Assembly: GCF_023913735.1 (NCBI RefSeq)
Contig: NZ_JAMXBH010000002.1
Location: forward strand, 237,627-301,626
Direction: 5' to 3'
Length of the DNA stretch: 64,000 bases
Origin: Pseudarthrobacter raffinosi
GTDB lineage: Bacteria > Actinomycetota > Actinomycetes > Actinomycetales > Micrococcaceae
Below the pieces are notes generated by a model. It was not told where the DNA came from and did not search any database. It saw only the letters and a list, made by a program, of their open reading frames with translations. Shown here piece after piece: positions 47,057 to 60,613 of this stretch; the first letter of the stretch is position 1; the number at the start of each line of letters is the position of its first letter. Made by a program: the position numbers and the translations under genes.

Positions 47057-47057
<1 letters not shown>
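46539..47057 (-). CDS. TPR-like helical protein of unknown function
   Basis: 172 residues, no signal peptide. The central part has helical repeats spaced about 34 residues (HAAEAAELLAEARFKDP, RTDRALDLFRQLLAEF, HTSAAVEAFARALDL), resembling tetratricopeptide units that serve as protein-interaction surfaces. It shares one base with the aroB stop, so it is coupled to shikimate genes, but no enzymatic motif is present. Function unknown. Confidence 0.75.
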
Positions 47058-48713
<1,656 letters not shown>

Positions 48714-48714
<1 letters not shown>

Positions 48715-49913
48715 TAGTGGCCGATCGAGTCCAGGGATGCCGGAATGTTGTCCAGGTAACCCTTGATGTTGCGGGCGGTCTCCGCCACGGAGTCACCGCC
48801 GAACTTTTCGGTGACGGCTTCCGCCAGAACCAGCGCAACCATCGCCTCGGCCACCACGCCGGCAGCCGGCACGGCACAGACGTCGGAGCGCTGGTGGTGC
48901 GCCTTGGCAGGCTCCCCCGTGCTGACGTCAACCGTGCGAAGGGCGCGGGGCACCGTGGCGATGGGCTTCATGGCCGCTCGCACGCGCAGGACGTCGCCGA
49001 TGCTCATGCCGCCTTCAATGCCGCCGGCCCGGTTGCTGGTCCGGATGATCTTGCCGTCCGCGTCCTTGACGATTTCATCGTGGGCAGCGGAGCCGCGGCG
49101 CGCAGCTGTCAGGAAACCGTCGCCAACTTCCACGCCCTTGATGGCCTGGATGCCCATCAGGGCGGCGGCGAGGCGCGAATCAAGCCTGCGGTCCCAGTGG
49201 ACATAGCTGCCCAGTCCCGGCGGCAGTCCGTACGCGAGGACCTCCACCACACCGCCCAGGGTTTCGCCTTCCTTGTGGGCGGCGTCAACCTCGGCCACCA
49301 TGGCGTCTGAGGTCTCGCGGTCAAAACAGCGCAAAGGATCGGCGTCGAGCGCAATCACGTTGGCTGGAACGGGCAGCGGACGGCCCTCGGGCACGGTCAC
49401 ACTGGCGATGGAGACGGTGTGGCTGACCAGTTCGATGCCGAGCGCCTTGAGGAACTGGGACGCCACAGTGCCCATGGCGACCCGCGTGGCGGTCTCCCGG
49501 GCGCTAGCGCGTTCCAGGACGGGCCGGGCCTCGGTGAACCCGTACTTCTGCATCCCGGTGAAGTCTGCGTGGCCCGGACGGGGCCGGGTCAGCGGTGCGT
49601 TGCGGGCCTGGTCCGCCAGGATTTCCGGATCCACCGGATCGGCAGCCATGATCTGCTCCCACTTGGGCCATTCGGTGTTGGCGACCTGGACGGCCACCGG
49701 GCCGCCCTGGGTCAGGCCGTGGCGGACGCCGCCGAGAATGGTCACGACGTCCTGCTCGAACTTCATCCGGGCGCCCCGGCCGTAGCCAAGGCGGCGGCGT
49801 GCCAATGAATCGGCGATCTGCCCGCTGGTGAGTTCAACACCGGCGGGGACGCCTTCAATAATTCCCATCAGGGCCGGACCATGGGATTCACCGGCAGTCA
49901 ACCAACGCAACAT
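48714..49913 (-). CDS. aroC: Chorismate synthase
   Basis: Forms chorismate from EPSP using reduced [21 protein letters not shown] (9-26), [17 protein letters not shown], and [14 protein letters not shown] are conserved. ATG 49913 ([10 protein letters not shown]) is chosen because it gives the family N-terminus and has AGGATGGA about 6 nt upstream; upstream ATG/GTG codons only add unconserved residues. 399 residues. Confidence 0.96.
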
Positions 49914-49939
49914 AATTTCCATCCTGCCACGTATGGCGG

Positions 49940-50800
49940 TCAGAACGCCCGTCGGGGAAGGCCGACTGAGTCGCACATCACATCTATGACAGACGCATTA
50001 ACGTCGTCACCGCGGCCGGTGAACAGGCGAACCTGTTCCACCGCCTGGTACAACAACATTTCGAGCCCGGGCACCACCGCACCGCCGCCGGACTGCCACG
50101 CCGACGCAATCTGGCTGGGCCACGGATCATAGGCCACGTCCAGGAGGACACCGGGTGTTCCGGTTCCCAACGCGGCGATCTCCGCCGCCAGCCCGTCCGC
50201 TGCGCGCGGCGGGAGCGTGGAAATTACGACGTCGGCACTTGCGGTCGGAACGGCGGCTTCGGTCAGCGGCCGGACGGCTATGGAAAGGCCTACTCCGGCC
50301 GCGGCGGCGCGTGCTTCGTCGGCCCGGGACGTATCCCGGACGAACACCTGGGCGTGCTGCGTGCCCAGATCCTTCAGCGCGGCCACTGCGGCTGCGGCTG
50401 TACCGCCGCCGCCCAGCACCACCGCGGCGGGGCTGGCCGCCACTCCGGCGTTAAGGACAGCGTTGACGATGCCGGCGACGTCGGTGTTGTAGCCGATGCG
50501 CCTGACGGAACCCAGGTCTTCCTCGAAGGCGACGGTGTTGACCACGCCCAGCGTCCGTGCCACGCCGCGGACTTCGTCCACCTCGGCAAACATGCCTGAT
50601 TTCAGGGGCATGGTGACTGAGAGTCCACGCCAGCCCTGCTGCGTCCTGACCTGTTCCATAAAGGCGGGCAGAGCCTGCTCGGTCAGGTCCAGGGCCGTGT
50701 AGGCGATGTCCATCCCGAGTCTGCCGTAGGCCGCCAGGTGCAGGGCCGGGGACTTGGAGTGGCTGATCGGATGGCCCAGGACGGCGGCCCGGAGACTCAT
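49940..50800 (-). CDS. aroE: Shikimate dehydrogenase
   Basis: Reduces 3-dehydroshikimate with NADPH. Shikimate-binding [13 protein letters not shown] (8-20), catalytic Lys in [17 protein letters not shown], and cofactor loop [17 protein letters not shown] 50800 overlaps the mltG stop (ATGA) and gives 286 residues, preferred to an upstream ATG. Between mltG and aroC. Confidence 0.94.
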   Translation of the reverse strand: MSLRAAVLGHPISHSKSPALHLAAYGRLGMDIAYTALDLTEQALPAFMEQVRTQQGWRGLSVTMPLKSGMFAEVDEVRGVARTLGVVNTVAFEEDLGSVRRIGYNTDVAGIVNAVLNAGVAASPAAVVLGGGGTAAAAVAALKDLGTQHAQVFVRDTSRADEARAAAAGVGLSIAVRPLTEAAVPTASADVVISTLPPRAADGLAAEIAALGTGTPGVLLDVAYDPWPSQIASAWQSGGGAVVPGLEMLLYQAVEQVRLFTGRGDDVNASVIDVMCDSVGLPRRAF

Positions 50801-52443
50801 GTGCAGCGGCCCACGTTGGCCTGGCACCAGGTGTTGTACTGGTTGACGTAGACGTTGTGTTCGTCGAGCGTCTTGGAGAACTTTGTCTCCTTCGTGTCCA
50901 GGTTGATGGTTACCCAGTACAGGTAGTCGTTGGTTTTGGGCTTCGCCGCCGCATCGATGGCGGTCTTGCCCGGGGAGCCGATGGGGCCCGGCGGCAGGCC
51001 CGGGTTGGCGTAGGTGTTGTACAGGTTGGATTTGTCCCGGCGCTCTTCATCGGTGAAGTTGAAGCTCTTGGTGCCCAGCCCGTACGTCACGGCAGAATCC
51101 ACCTGCAAATATCCGGAGGTCTGGTCATTCGGCTTGAGGCGGTTGTAGATGGCCCCGGCAACGTCGCCGTACTCAGCCTGTCCGCCCTCAGCCTGGACAA
51201 TGCTCGCCACGATCACAGCTTCATACTGCTTCGCCGGATCGGAGATGCCCTGTGCCACCAGTTCGTCCGTGGTTACTTTCACCAGCGACTGGAGGATGTC
51301 CTTGGCCGGTGTGCCAAGCGGGAAGCGATACTCCCCCGGAGCGAGGAAACCCTCAAGGTTTTTGGCGTTGGCTGGGAGCCCAAACTGCGCGGGAGCGTTG
51401 CTGAGCTCCTTCAGTTGCTGCAGCGACACACCGGAGCCTTCTGAGATGGCCTGAAGCGACTCGCCGACCCTGAGACCGGCACTCAAAGCGAAGTAGATGA
51501 CCTTGCTCTTGTCGGTGCCGAGCAGGACGCTGACGGCGTCGGAGTTTTTCATTTCCATCTTGAACGCGTAGTCCCCCGGCGACAGCGTTCCGCCGGAAGA
51601 AGCAAATGCCTGCAGGAAAGTGTCAGCATTTGCCACAACTTTCCCGCTTTCCAGTCTGGTGGCCACGGAGCGCGTACCTTCACCTGGCTGGACCGAAACT
51701 ATGACTTCGCCCGTGCCGGGGCCGGGGTAGTCGGCCGCTTTATCGTTTCCCAGCAGGGGCTTCAGGAACTGCGCGCCCACGGCGATCGCTGCCACGAAGA
51801 CCACAAGTGTCAGGAACAGGGCCAGGAGGCGGCGCCGGCGCCGCACCTTCTTGGAGGGCTTCGCCACTACGGGAAGCGCGACTGCGCCAGCGAACAGGCC
51901 GGTGTCGGGGTGGTGATCATCAAGGTAGTGGTCATCGGCATGGTGATCATCGTGGTGGCCTGCATCGTGGTGTTCTTCGTCCGGATAGTGGTGCCCGGCG
52001 TCATGGAGCGCTTCGTCAGGGTGGTGGTGCCCGGCGTCGTGCGCTTCATGAAAGTGCTGGTCTTCGGGGTGGTATTCCTGAACCTGGGCTTCGTCCGGCT
52101 GGTGGTCTGCGGCCGGACCGGCGTCCTGGATGGAAGGCGGCGTTTCCGGGACTGTGGGGACGGCCGGCTGCGGCTCCGGATCCGGTTCAGGCGCCTGAAC
52201 CGGTTCGGCCGCCTGGACCGGAACGGGGGCAGGCGCAGGAGCGGGGGCAGGAGCGGGGGCAGGAGCGGGAACAGGAGCCGTCACAGGTGGGGGCGCATCC
52301 TGCCCCGTTTCGTAGGCCTGCTCGGGAACCACATCGCTGCCTCCCGTGTGCTTCTCCAGGGCGCGGAGCTCTTTTCGGGTCAGCGGCCTGGCGCCATCGT
52401 TGCTCGTGGCGCCTGAGGCGTCGTCGTTACTGGACGGGCTCAC
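50797..52443 (-). CDS. mltG: Endolytic murein transglycosylase MltG with His-rich cytoplasmic region
   Basis: Terminates glycan strand growth in peptidoglycan. From GTG 52443 it has 548 residues: a low-complexity cytoplasmic N-terminus (1-200) with a Pro-Ala run (55-75) and a segment with about 20 histidines (114-178, repeats of HDAGHHxPDE), basic KKVRRRRR, one membrane helix (about 205-225), a LysM-like region, then the YceG catalytic domain with VASIVQAEGGQAEYGDVAGA; the Glu in this motif is presumably catalytic. The start overlaps ruvX by 17 nt with GAAGG upstream. The His-rich part is far longer than in typical MltG. Confidence 0.9.
   Translation of the reverse strand: MSPSSNDDASGATSNDGARPLTRKELRALEKHTGGSDVVPEQAYETGQDAPPPVTAPVPAPAPAPAPAPAPAPVPVQAAEPVQAPEPDPEPQPAVPTVPETPPSIQDAGPAADHQPDEAQVQEYHPEDQHFHEAHDAGHHHPDEALHDAGHHYPDEEHHDAGHHDDHHADDHYLDDHHPDTGLFAGAVALPVVAKPSKKVRRRRRLLALFLTLVVFVAAIAVGAQFLKPLLGNDKAADYPGPGTGEVIVSVQPGEGTRSVATRLESGKVVANADTFLQAFASSGGTLSPGDYAFKMEMKNSDAVSVLLGTDKSKVIYFALSAGLRVGESLQAISEGSGVSLQQLKELSNAPAQFGLPANAKNLEGFLAPGEYRFPLGTPAKDILQSLVKVTTDELVAQGISDPAKQYEAVIVASIVQAEGGQAEYGDVAGAIYNRLKPNDQTSGYLQVDSAVTYGLGTKSFNFTDEERRDKSNLYNTYANPGLPPGPIGSPGKTAIDAAAKPKTNDYLYWVTINLDTKETKFSKTLDEHNVYVNQYNTWCQANVGRCT
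52222..52279. repeat. Tandem repeat coding for Pro-Ala run in MltG
   Basis: Imperfect copies of a 12-base unit (GCGGGGGCAGGA) on the plus strand encode alternating Pro-Ala on the minus strand. The unit is a multiple of three, so copy-number change would alter length without a frameshift. Confidence 0.6.
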
Positions 52444-53038
52444 TGTAGCCTTCCGTGTTCTGAGATCGGGTCGTGCCTTCCGGGGCCGCATGCTCGGGCT
52501 GGACTGCCGAACCTGCTCCGGATGGCCGAGTACGGGGCGGCGCAGTCACGCGGCTGCCAACGTCCGTTCCCCTGGCTTTTTGCATGTCGATGGCGTGCTG
52601 GAGGATGCCTGCCGCCGCGACCTGATCCACCACTTTACGGTGGTTCCGGCTGCTCATGCCAGCTTCGTGCAGGTTACGGTGCGCCGTAACACTGCTCAGG
52701 CGCTCGTCGACCAGGTTGACCGGAACATCCATTCCCCGGGCAACGAACTCCGCGACCAGCAGTTCGGCGTAGTCGGTGGCCATCCTGGCAGAGGCGTGTT
52801 CCTCGCCCTTCATGGTGCGTGGCAGCCCCACGAAGACCTGGACGGCGCCCAGTTCCCCAGCGAGGGACGCGATGACACGCACGTCGGAATTCTTCTTGGC
52901 GTTGCGGTCCAGGGTCTTGTGCGGAGTGGCCAGGATTTCGTCCCGGTCGCAGAGGGCCACGCCCACGCGGACGGTGCCGACGTCTACCCCCAGTTTGATG
53001 CCCTGGGGGTAGCCGGCGGCGCCAGCGGATTCTGTCAC
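52427..53038 (-). CDS. ruvX: RuvX/YqgF Holliday-junction resolvase-like nuclease
   Basis: RNase-H-fold protein implicated in 16S rRNA 5'-end processing (YqgF). GVDVGTVRVGVALCD with the first Asp, FVGLPRTMKGEE, and LVDERLSS with the acidic pair are present; the C-terminal Asp lies in KVVDQVAAAGIL. GTG 53038 is 7 nt after alaS with GGGAAC upstream, giving 203 residues. About 45 C-terminal residues (Pro/Arg/Gly-rich) exceed the family core. Confidence 0.92.
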   Translation of the reverse strand: MTESAGAAGYPQGIKLGVDVGTVRVGVALCDRDEILATPHKTLDRNAKKNSDVRVIASLAGELGAVQVFVGLPRTMKGEEHASARMATDYAELLVAEFVARGMDVPVNLVDERLSSVTAHRNLHEAGMSSRNHRKVVDQVAAAGILQHAIDMQKARGTDVGSRVTAPPRTRPSGAGSAVQPEHAAPEGTTRSQNTEGYSEPVQ

Positions 53039-53045
53039 GGGTTCC

Positions 53046-55724
<2,679 letters not shown>

Positions 55725-55843
55725 GAGCTGATTACATACCCTTCTCGGTTCACGCGTTGTGCCACGCATGACTTATTGATTCAGACGGCAGTGCCGGCAA
55801 GCGGCGGCTGCTGGTTTAATTCCCGCGCGTTTTTCCCGCGCGT

Positions 55844-56074
55844 TCAGCGGCGGGCTGCATCCTGGGAGTCGATCCCGAGAGCGCCCCGAAGGTCCGTCTC
55901 GCGCTCACTCATTCCGGCACGCACGGCATCGGCGAAGTCGTACACGCCGTCAGCCAGCCGGCCCACCGCGCGGTTCAGGCCTTCCGGCCCCAGGTTGGAC
56001 TGGGCTTCGCTGATCTTGCGGAACGCAATGACTCCGATGGCCACGCCGATTCCCATCCAGACAAATCGTTTCAT
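55844..56074 (-). CDS. Small membrane-anchored protein upstream of alaS
   Basis: 76 residues: a short N-terminal hydrophobic helix (about 4-18, FVWMGIGVAIGVIAF), then an amphipathic helical part (LNRAVGRLADGVYDFADAVRAGM) and an acidic tail. A GGAGAA ribosome site precedes the ATG. A gene of this size between a DUF948 protein and alaS is common in Actinobacteria. Function unknown; with the DUF948 protein it may form a small membrane complex. Confidence 0.8.
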   Translation of the reverse strand: MKRFVWMGIGVAIGVIAFRKISEAQSNLGPEGLNRAVGRLADGVYDFADAVRAGMSERETDLRGALGIDSQDAARR

Positions 56075-56091
56075 TTCAGTTCTCCGGTGGC

Positions 56092-56466
56092 TTAGCGGCT
56101 GCGGCGGCCGGGTGCGGGCTTCTTGCGGTTGGCGAGGGCGGAACGCACGCCGTAGCTGAAGGCTGCCACCTTGATCAGCGGTGAACCGACTGTCGCTGCA
56201 ACGAGTGAGGACAGTGCGGAAAGGTTTGCCGACGCATCCGAAACGTTGGAGGCGATGCCATCCACTTTCTTCAGCTGCTGGTTGGTGGTGTAGACGGTCG
56301 CGGTGACTTCGTCCATCAGCGGCGTGGCGCCGTCGCTGAGGGAGCGGATGGAGGTCCGAACTTCCTCCAGCACACTGCCGAGCTTCAGGATGGGCACGGC
56401 GAGCAGCAGCACCAGGAGCGCGAACACCCCGGCTGCGATCAGGCCGGCAATATCGCCACCAGACAT
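56092..56466 (-). CDS. DUF948 membrane protein
   Basis: 124 residues. One N-terminal membrane helix (about 6-30, IAGLIAAGVFALLVLLLAVPIL) is followed by a helical region (VLEEVRTSIRSLSDGATPLM, QLKKVDGIASNVSDASANL) and a basic tail, the DUF948 layout. General function unknown; related proteins are linked to stress or the cell envelope. 17 bp before the 76-residue protein, so co-transcribed. Confidence 0.85.
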   Translation of the reverse strand: MSGGDIAGLIAAGVFALLVLLLAVPILKLGSVLEEVRTSIRSLSDGATPLMDEVTATVYTTNQQLKKVDGIASNVSDASANLSALSSLVAATVGSPLIKVAAFSYGVRSALANRKKPAPGRRSR

Positions 56467-56560
56467 AGACGTTCATCTCCTTGAAACTGACGTGGATCTT
56501 TTACGTCCGCGCACGCTGCCTTGATGCGTTCCGCAGATGTCCCCCAAGTACCTTACATAC

Positions 56561-56594
56561 AAAGAAGCCCGTGGCGCTTGCCACGGGCTTCTTT
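56561..56594. terminator. Terminator after rpsD
   Basis: AAAGAAGCCCGTGGC / GCCACGGGCTTCTTT is a perfect 15-bp stem with a GCTT loop, flanked by A and T runs so it can work in both directions. It lies directly after rpsD (minus strand). Confidence 0.9.
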
Positions 56595-56611
56595 GGATAC
56601 GCTGCTGGGAT

Positions 56612-57238
56612 TTAGCGTGCGTAGAATTCGACGACGAGCTGCTCTTCGCAGGTTACGGGAACCTCGGAGCGCTTCGGGCGACGGACCAGGCGGGCCTGCA
56701 GGGCGTCAAGCTTGACGTCCAGGTAGGCCGGAACCTGGGGCAGGACGTCGCGGTGTGCGCCTGCTGCTGCAACCTGGAGCGGAACCATGGTTTCGCTGCG
56801 GGTGTGGACGTGGACAAGCTGGCCTTCGCTGACGCGGAAGGACGGGCGGTCAACGCGGATGCCGTCAACCATGATGTGGCGGTGCACAACGAGCTGGCGG
56901 GCCTGGGCGATGGTGCGGGCGAAGCCGGCACGCAGCACGAGGGCGTCGAGACGCATTTCGAGCAGTTCGATCAGGTTTTCACCGGTCAGGCCCTTGGTGC
57001 GGCGGGCTTCTTCGAAGGCGCGGGTCATCTGGGCTTCGCGGATGCCGTACTGGGCGCGCAGACGCTGCTTTTCGCGCAGACGGACGGCGTAGTCGGAGTC
57101 CTGCTTCTTGCGGGCACGGCCATGCTCACCGGGGCCGTACGGGCGGCGCTCCATGTACTTGGCGGCCTTGGGGGTCAGAGCAATGCCGAGTGCACGCGAG
57201 AGGCGTGCTGTACGGCGAGCACGAGTGTTGTTAGCCAC
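56612..57238 (-). CDS. rpsD: 30S ribosomal protein S4
   Basis: 208-residue primary 16S rRNA-binding protein. Basic N-terminus (NTRARRTARLSRALGI), then the S4 RNA-binding domain (about 98-160: RLDALVLRAGFARTIAQARQ, VVHRHIMVDGIRV). The spacing and 57VRLREKQR-type segment match actinobacterial S4. Monocistronic, with a TAAGAT -10 165 nt upstream and a terminator downstream; the long leader may allow S4 autoregulation, but no structure is recognised. Confidence 0.97.
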   Translation of the reverse strand: MANNTRARRTARLSRALGIALTPKAAKYMERRPYGPGEHGRARKKQDSDYAVRLREKQRLRAQYGIREAQMTRAFEEARRTKGLTGENLIELLEMRLDALVLRAGFARTIAQARQLVVHRHIMVDGIRVDRPSFRVSEGQLVHVHTRSETMVPLQVAAAGAHRDVLPQVPAYLDVKLDALQARLVRRPKRSEVPVTCEEQLVVEFYAR

Positions 57239-57402
57239 TTGTGTCCTTCCAATATCTGCGGTGTGTCAGTGTTACTGGCCTCCATAATGGAGAGCATCGG
57301 CCAACCGCTGCCTTTTGCTACTGGGCACAGGGCTACCCCACGAAACAGCAGAAATACTGAAAGATGGGGAGATTGCGTCCGCGCCTTGCCAGACAACGAA
57401 CA

Positions 57403-57408
57403 ATCTTA
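57403..57408 (-). promoter_or_regulatory. Likely rpsD -10
   Basis: TAAGAT on the minus strand, a strong TANNNT element in the 275-bp gap between rarA and rpsD. The rest of the gap shows no gene. Confidence 0.45.
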
Positions 57409-57513
57409 GCAGGATTCGGCTGCATTCCCACACTCCGCCGGCCGCTCCGGCCGCCGCTCCCCCGCGTCACTCCGGTGGCATTATTGCCGGGGCCACTCCA
57501 CCGACGACGCCGG

Positions 57514-58914
57514 TCAGTTGCCGCGGATGATCTTGCGCAGGCGTTCGAGGCGGACGGCGATGTCCCGTTCCGCACCGTTGGCGGTGGGCTCGTAGTAGTC
57601 CCGACCCACCAGATCATCCGGCGGGTACTGCTGGCTGGCCACGGAATGGGGGGCATCGTGGGCGTACTTGTAGCCGAGCCCGTGGCCCAGCTGCTTGGAG
57701 CCGGGGTAGTGCGCATCACGCAGGTGCGCCGGGATCCCGTTGCCCAGGCCGGCACGGACATCCGCGACGGCCTTGTTGATTCCCATGTACGCGGCATTGG
57801 ATTTCGGCGCGGTGGCCAGATGCACCACGGCTTCGGCCAGGACGATCCGCCCCTCGGGCATGCCGATCAGCTGGACTGCCTGGGCGGCGGCGACCGCCGT
57901 CTGCAGCGCTGTGGGGTCCGCCATTCCCACGTCTTCCGCCGCGGAAATCACGATGCGCCGGGCAATGAACCTCGGGTCCTCCCCTGCCTCCAGCATCCTG
58001 GCAAGGTAGTGCAGTGCGGCGTCCACGTCGGAGCCGCGGACCGATTTGATGAAGGCGCTGGCGACATCGTAGTGCTGGTCCCCGGCGCGGTCGTAGCGCA
58101 CGGCAGCCACATCCAGGGCGCGTTCGGTGTGCTTGAGTTCCACGGTGACCAGCGAGTCGGCAGCGGCGTCGTCCGCATCGCCGAAGGCCACGCCCGCTGC
58201 TGCTTCGAGGGCCGTCAGGGCGCGCCGGGCGTCGCCGCCCGCGAGCCGGACGAGGTGCGCCACGGCCTCGGCCGTGAGCTCCACTTTTCCGTTCAGGCCG
58301 CGTTCGTCCGCCACGGCGCGCTGCAGGAGCCCTTCAATGTCCGCCTCCGTCAGCGGTTTCAGGGTGAGCAGGAGGGAGCGGGACAGCAGTGGCGAGACCA
58401 CCGAAAAGGACGGGTTTTCCGTGGTTGCTGCTACGAGCACCACCCAGCGGTTTTCGACGCCGGGCAGCAGGGCATCCTGCTGGGCCTTGTTGAAGCGGTG
58501 GATCTCGTCGAGGAAAAGCACAGTGGTGGTCTTGTACAGGTCCCGCGCTGTCAGGGCTTCGTCCATAACCCGCCGGACGTCCTTGACGCCTGCGGTGATG
58601 GCGGACAGCTCCACGAACTTCCGCCCCTTGCCCTTGGCGATCACGTGCGCCAGCGTGGTTTTTCCGGTCCCGGGCGGTCCCCAGAGGATCAGCGAGCTGG
58701 GCCCCGCGGGACCCAGGGCGTCGGTGCCGGCCGCCAGCTGCCGTAACGGCGATCCCTGCCCCAGCAGGTGCTGCTGGCCCACCACGTCATCCAGGGTGCG
58801 TGGCCGCATCCGCACGGCCAAGGGACTGCGGGGCGCGGCGGTACGGCCGGACGACGACGGTTCGTCAGTGTCGTCGTCGTCATTGCCATGCCCTTGGGCG
58901 AAGAGATCATCCAC
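57514..58914 (-). CDS. rarA: Replication-associated recombination protein A (RarA/MgsA)
   Basis: AAA+ ATPase acting at stalled forks. Walker [10 protein letters not shown], Walker [11 protein letters not shown], sensor 1 AATTENPSF, arginine-finger region [10 protein letters not shown], and the C-terminal tetramerisation domain ([14 protein letters not shown]). 466 residues; an acidic N-terminal segment ([17 protein letters not shown]) precedes the core and replaces the SSB-binding tail region. Confidence 0.95.
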   Translation of the reverse strand: MDDLFAQGHGNDDDDTDEPSSSGRTAAPRSPLAVRMRPRTLDDVVGQQHLLGQGSPLRQLAAGTDALGPAGPSSLILWGPPGTGKTTLAHVIAKGKGRKFVELSAITAGVKDVRRVMDEALTARDLYKTTTVLFLDEIHRFNKAQQDALLPGVENRWVVLVAATTENPSFSVVSPLLSRSLLLTLKPLTEADIEGLLQRAVADERGLNGKVELTAEAVAHLVRLAGGDARRALTALEAAAGVAFGDADDAAADSLVTVELKHTERALDVAAVRYDRAGDQHYDVASAFIKSVRGSDVDAALHYLARMLEAGEDPRFIARRIVISAAEDVGMADPTALQTAVAAAQAVQLIGMPEGRIVLAEAVVHLATAPKSNAAYMGINKAVADVRAGLGNGIPAHLRDAHYPGSKQLGHGLGYKYAHDAPHSVASQQYPPDDLVGRDYYEPTANGAERDIAVRLERLRKIIRGN

Positions 58915-58975
58915 ATAGATAGGCTACTCATTAGTTCACTGCCCCACTTCCGCCCTCCATGCAAGGGATCCCGCC

Positions 58976-59653
58976 ATGAGCGCACGCAGTACCCCCGGCG
59001 GCGCCGGCCGGCCGGGGTCCGTCAGGACCGCGTTTGTGTCCGGCGGACGCCTGGCCGGATGGGCGGCACGTTTCGGTGCCGCGCACGGCGGCTTCCGGAT
59101 CAGCGATGACGACGACGGTGTGCGGCTGGTGGCGGCCGACGGCACCACTGCGTTGATCCAGGCGCCCTGGCCACCTGACGGAAGGCCGGGACGGGGCGCC
59201 GATCCGCTGGAGCGCCTGGCCTCCGTCGCCGCCCAGCCCCGGACGGCCGGCCTGGTGCTCGTGCGGCGCGGCGGCTATGCGGTGGCCGTGGCCAGGGAAG
59301 GCATCCTGCTTGCGTCCAAGACAGGCTCCCGCTACGTGCAGTCCCGGACGGCGGCTGGTGGCCAGTCCCAGCAGCGGTTTGCACGCCGCCGGGCCAACCA
59401 GGCTGACGAGCTGGTGGAGAAAGTGGCAGCACACGCAGCAACGGTCTTCGGCGGCCAGCAGATCGAGTATCTTGCTCCCGGTGGGGACCGGACCCTGGCC
59501 GGGCTGGTCATGGACCAACCGGCGCTGAGGCGCTACGCCTCAGTCCCCCGGCTGGATTTCCTGGATGTGCCCGATCCCAACGGCGCGGTGATGCGGAAGG
59601 CAGCAGCGGATGTCTGTGCCGCGCGGATCGAGGTAGCGGACGCGCCGGATTGA
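58976..59653 (+). CDS. acVLRF1-family peptidyl-tRNA hydrolase
   Basis: 225 residues of the actinobacterial Vms1-like release factor 1 family, RF1-fold hydrolases thought to free nascent chains from stalled large subunits. The catalytic loop is GSRYVQSRTAAGGQ followed by SQQRFARRR, with the GGQ-like Gln positioned in TAAGGQSQQ. C-terminal VPRLDFLDVPDPN is conserved. It is divergent from rarA and convergent with the broken dioxygenase gene. Confidence 0.85.
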   Translation: MSARSTPGGAGRPGSVRTAFVSGGRLAGWAARFGAAHGGFRISDDDDGVRLVAADGTTALIQAPWPPDGRPGRGADPLERLASVAAQPRTAGLVLVRRGGYAVAVAREGILLASKTGSRYVQSRTAAGGQSQQRFARRRANQADELVEKVAAHAATVFGGQQIEYLAPGGDRTLAGLVMDQPALRRYASVPRLDFLDVPDPNGAVMRKAAADVCAARIEVADAPD

Positions 59654-59667
59654 AACGGGCCTGCTTC

Positions 59668-60464
59668 CTAGGTCAGGGTCCAGGAGCGTTTCGACAACCC
59701 GTACCAGAACCCGTCGATTGCAGTCTTCGCGTGCAGTTCACCGGAGCCATAGGCTGCGCCGAGCCCAACATAGAGCGGCGCCCAGTGCTCGCTGCGCGGG
59801 TGAGCCTGCCGGGCGGCTGGGGCCTTGTTCAGGAAATCGAGGATGGCGTCGACGTCGCCGCGCGCCATGGCCTCTTCGGCCCAGTGGTCAAACTCGCTCG
59901 AGGCTGCCGGCGGCGCAACGTCTGGCCCTCCGGACGGGCTGAACCAGCGGAGATTGTGAGTGGTGAACCCGGAACCGACAATGAGGGTGCCGCGTTCGCG
60001 CAGCGGTGCCAGCGACATGCCGAGGTTAAACAGACCCTGCGGATCGAGGGTGGGTATGGACATCTGGACCACCGGAACATCTGCTTCGGGGAACATCTCC
60101 TTGAGAGGCACGTAGGCTCCGTGGTCCAGCCCACGGCTCTCATCGCGTTCGACATGATGGCCATGCCCGGCCACCAGCCGTTCCACCTCCGTGGCGAGCC
60201 CCGGAGCCTGCGGTGCGTCGTACGTGACGTCGTAGTACTTCTGCGCGAAGCCGCCAAAGTCATAAACAAGGCCTGGATCCCGCTGGGTGGCGCTCAGCGT
60301 AACGGGGGCGTGTTCCCGTGCGCTGACACCATCAGGATGTCCTTGGGCTTGTTAAAGGTGCCGGACCAGTCGTGAAGCTGCCGTGTCCAGGTAGCGTCGT
60401 CGGCAAGCGGCGGAGCACCGTGGCTGAGAAAGAGAACCGGAGACAGGCCAAGTGTTTGTGTCAC
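59668..60464 (-). pseudogene. DODA-type (LigB-like) extradiol dioxygenase, frameshifted
   Basis: GTG 60464 begins TQTLGLSPVLFLSHGAPPLA and reads well through KPKDILMVSAH, then hits a stop (LR*) after the frame is lost. Adding one base after the His codon (between 60317 and 60318) restores HWEHAPVTLSATQRDPGLVY and joins the open frame that ends at 59668 (FGGFAQKYYDV, LDHGAYVPLKEMFPEADVPV, GSGFTTHNLR). The metal-binding His of SHG and SAHW are present. The damage is a one-base deletion: a real pseudogene or a sequence error. Otherwise full length, about 265 residues. Confidence 0.8.
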
Positions 60465-60613
60465 GGAACCATGCTACCTTTTTTTATTGAATCTTAAAGC
60501 ATTAATAGTTATCCACAACCGGCCGGCGGTGACAAGCGCCGGCCACCCCTTCCTGCCTAGACTCCCCAGCAAGGGGCCGCTGCCGCGGCCCGGATCAGCT
60601 GCCGGGGGAAGAT

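Noticed and set aside
52222..52279. Phase-variation repeat in mltG
   Set aside because: The unit is 12 bases, so slippage would not shift the frame.
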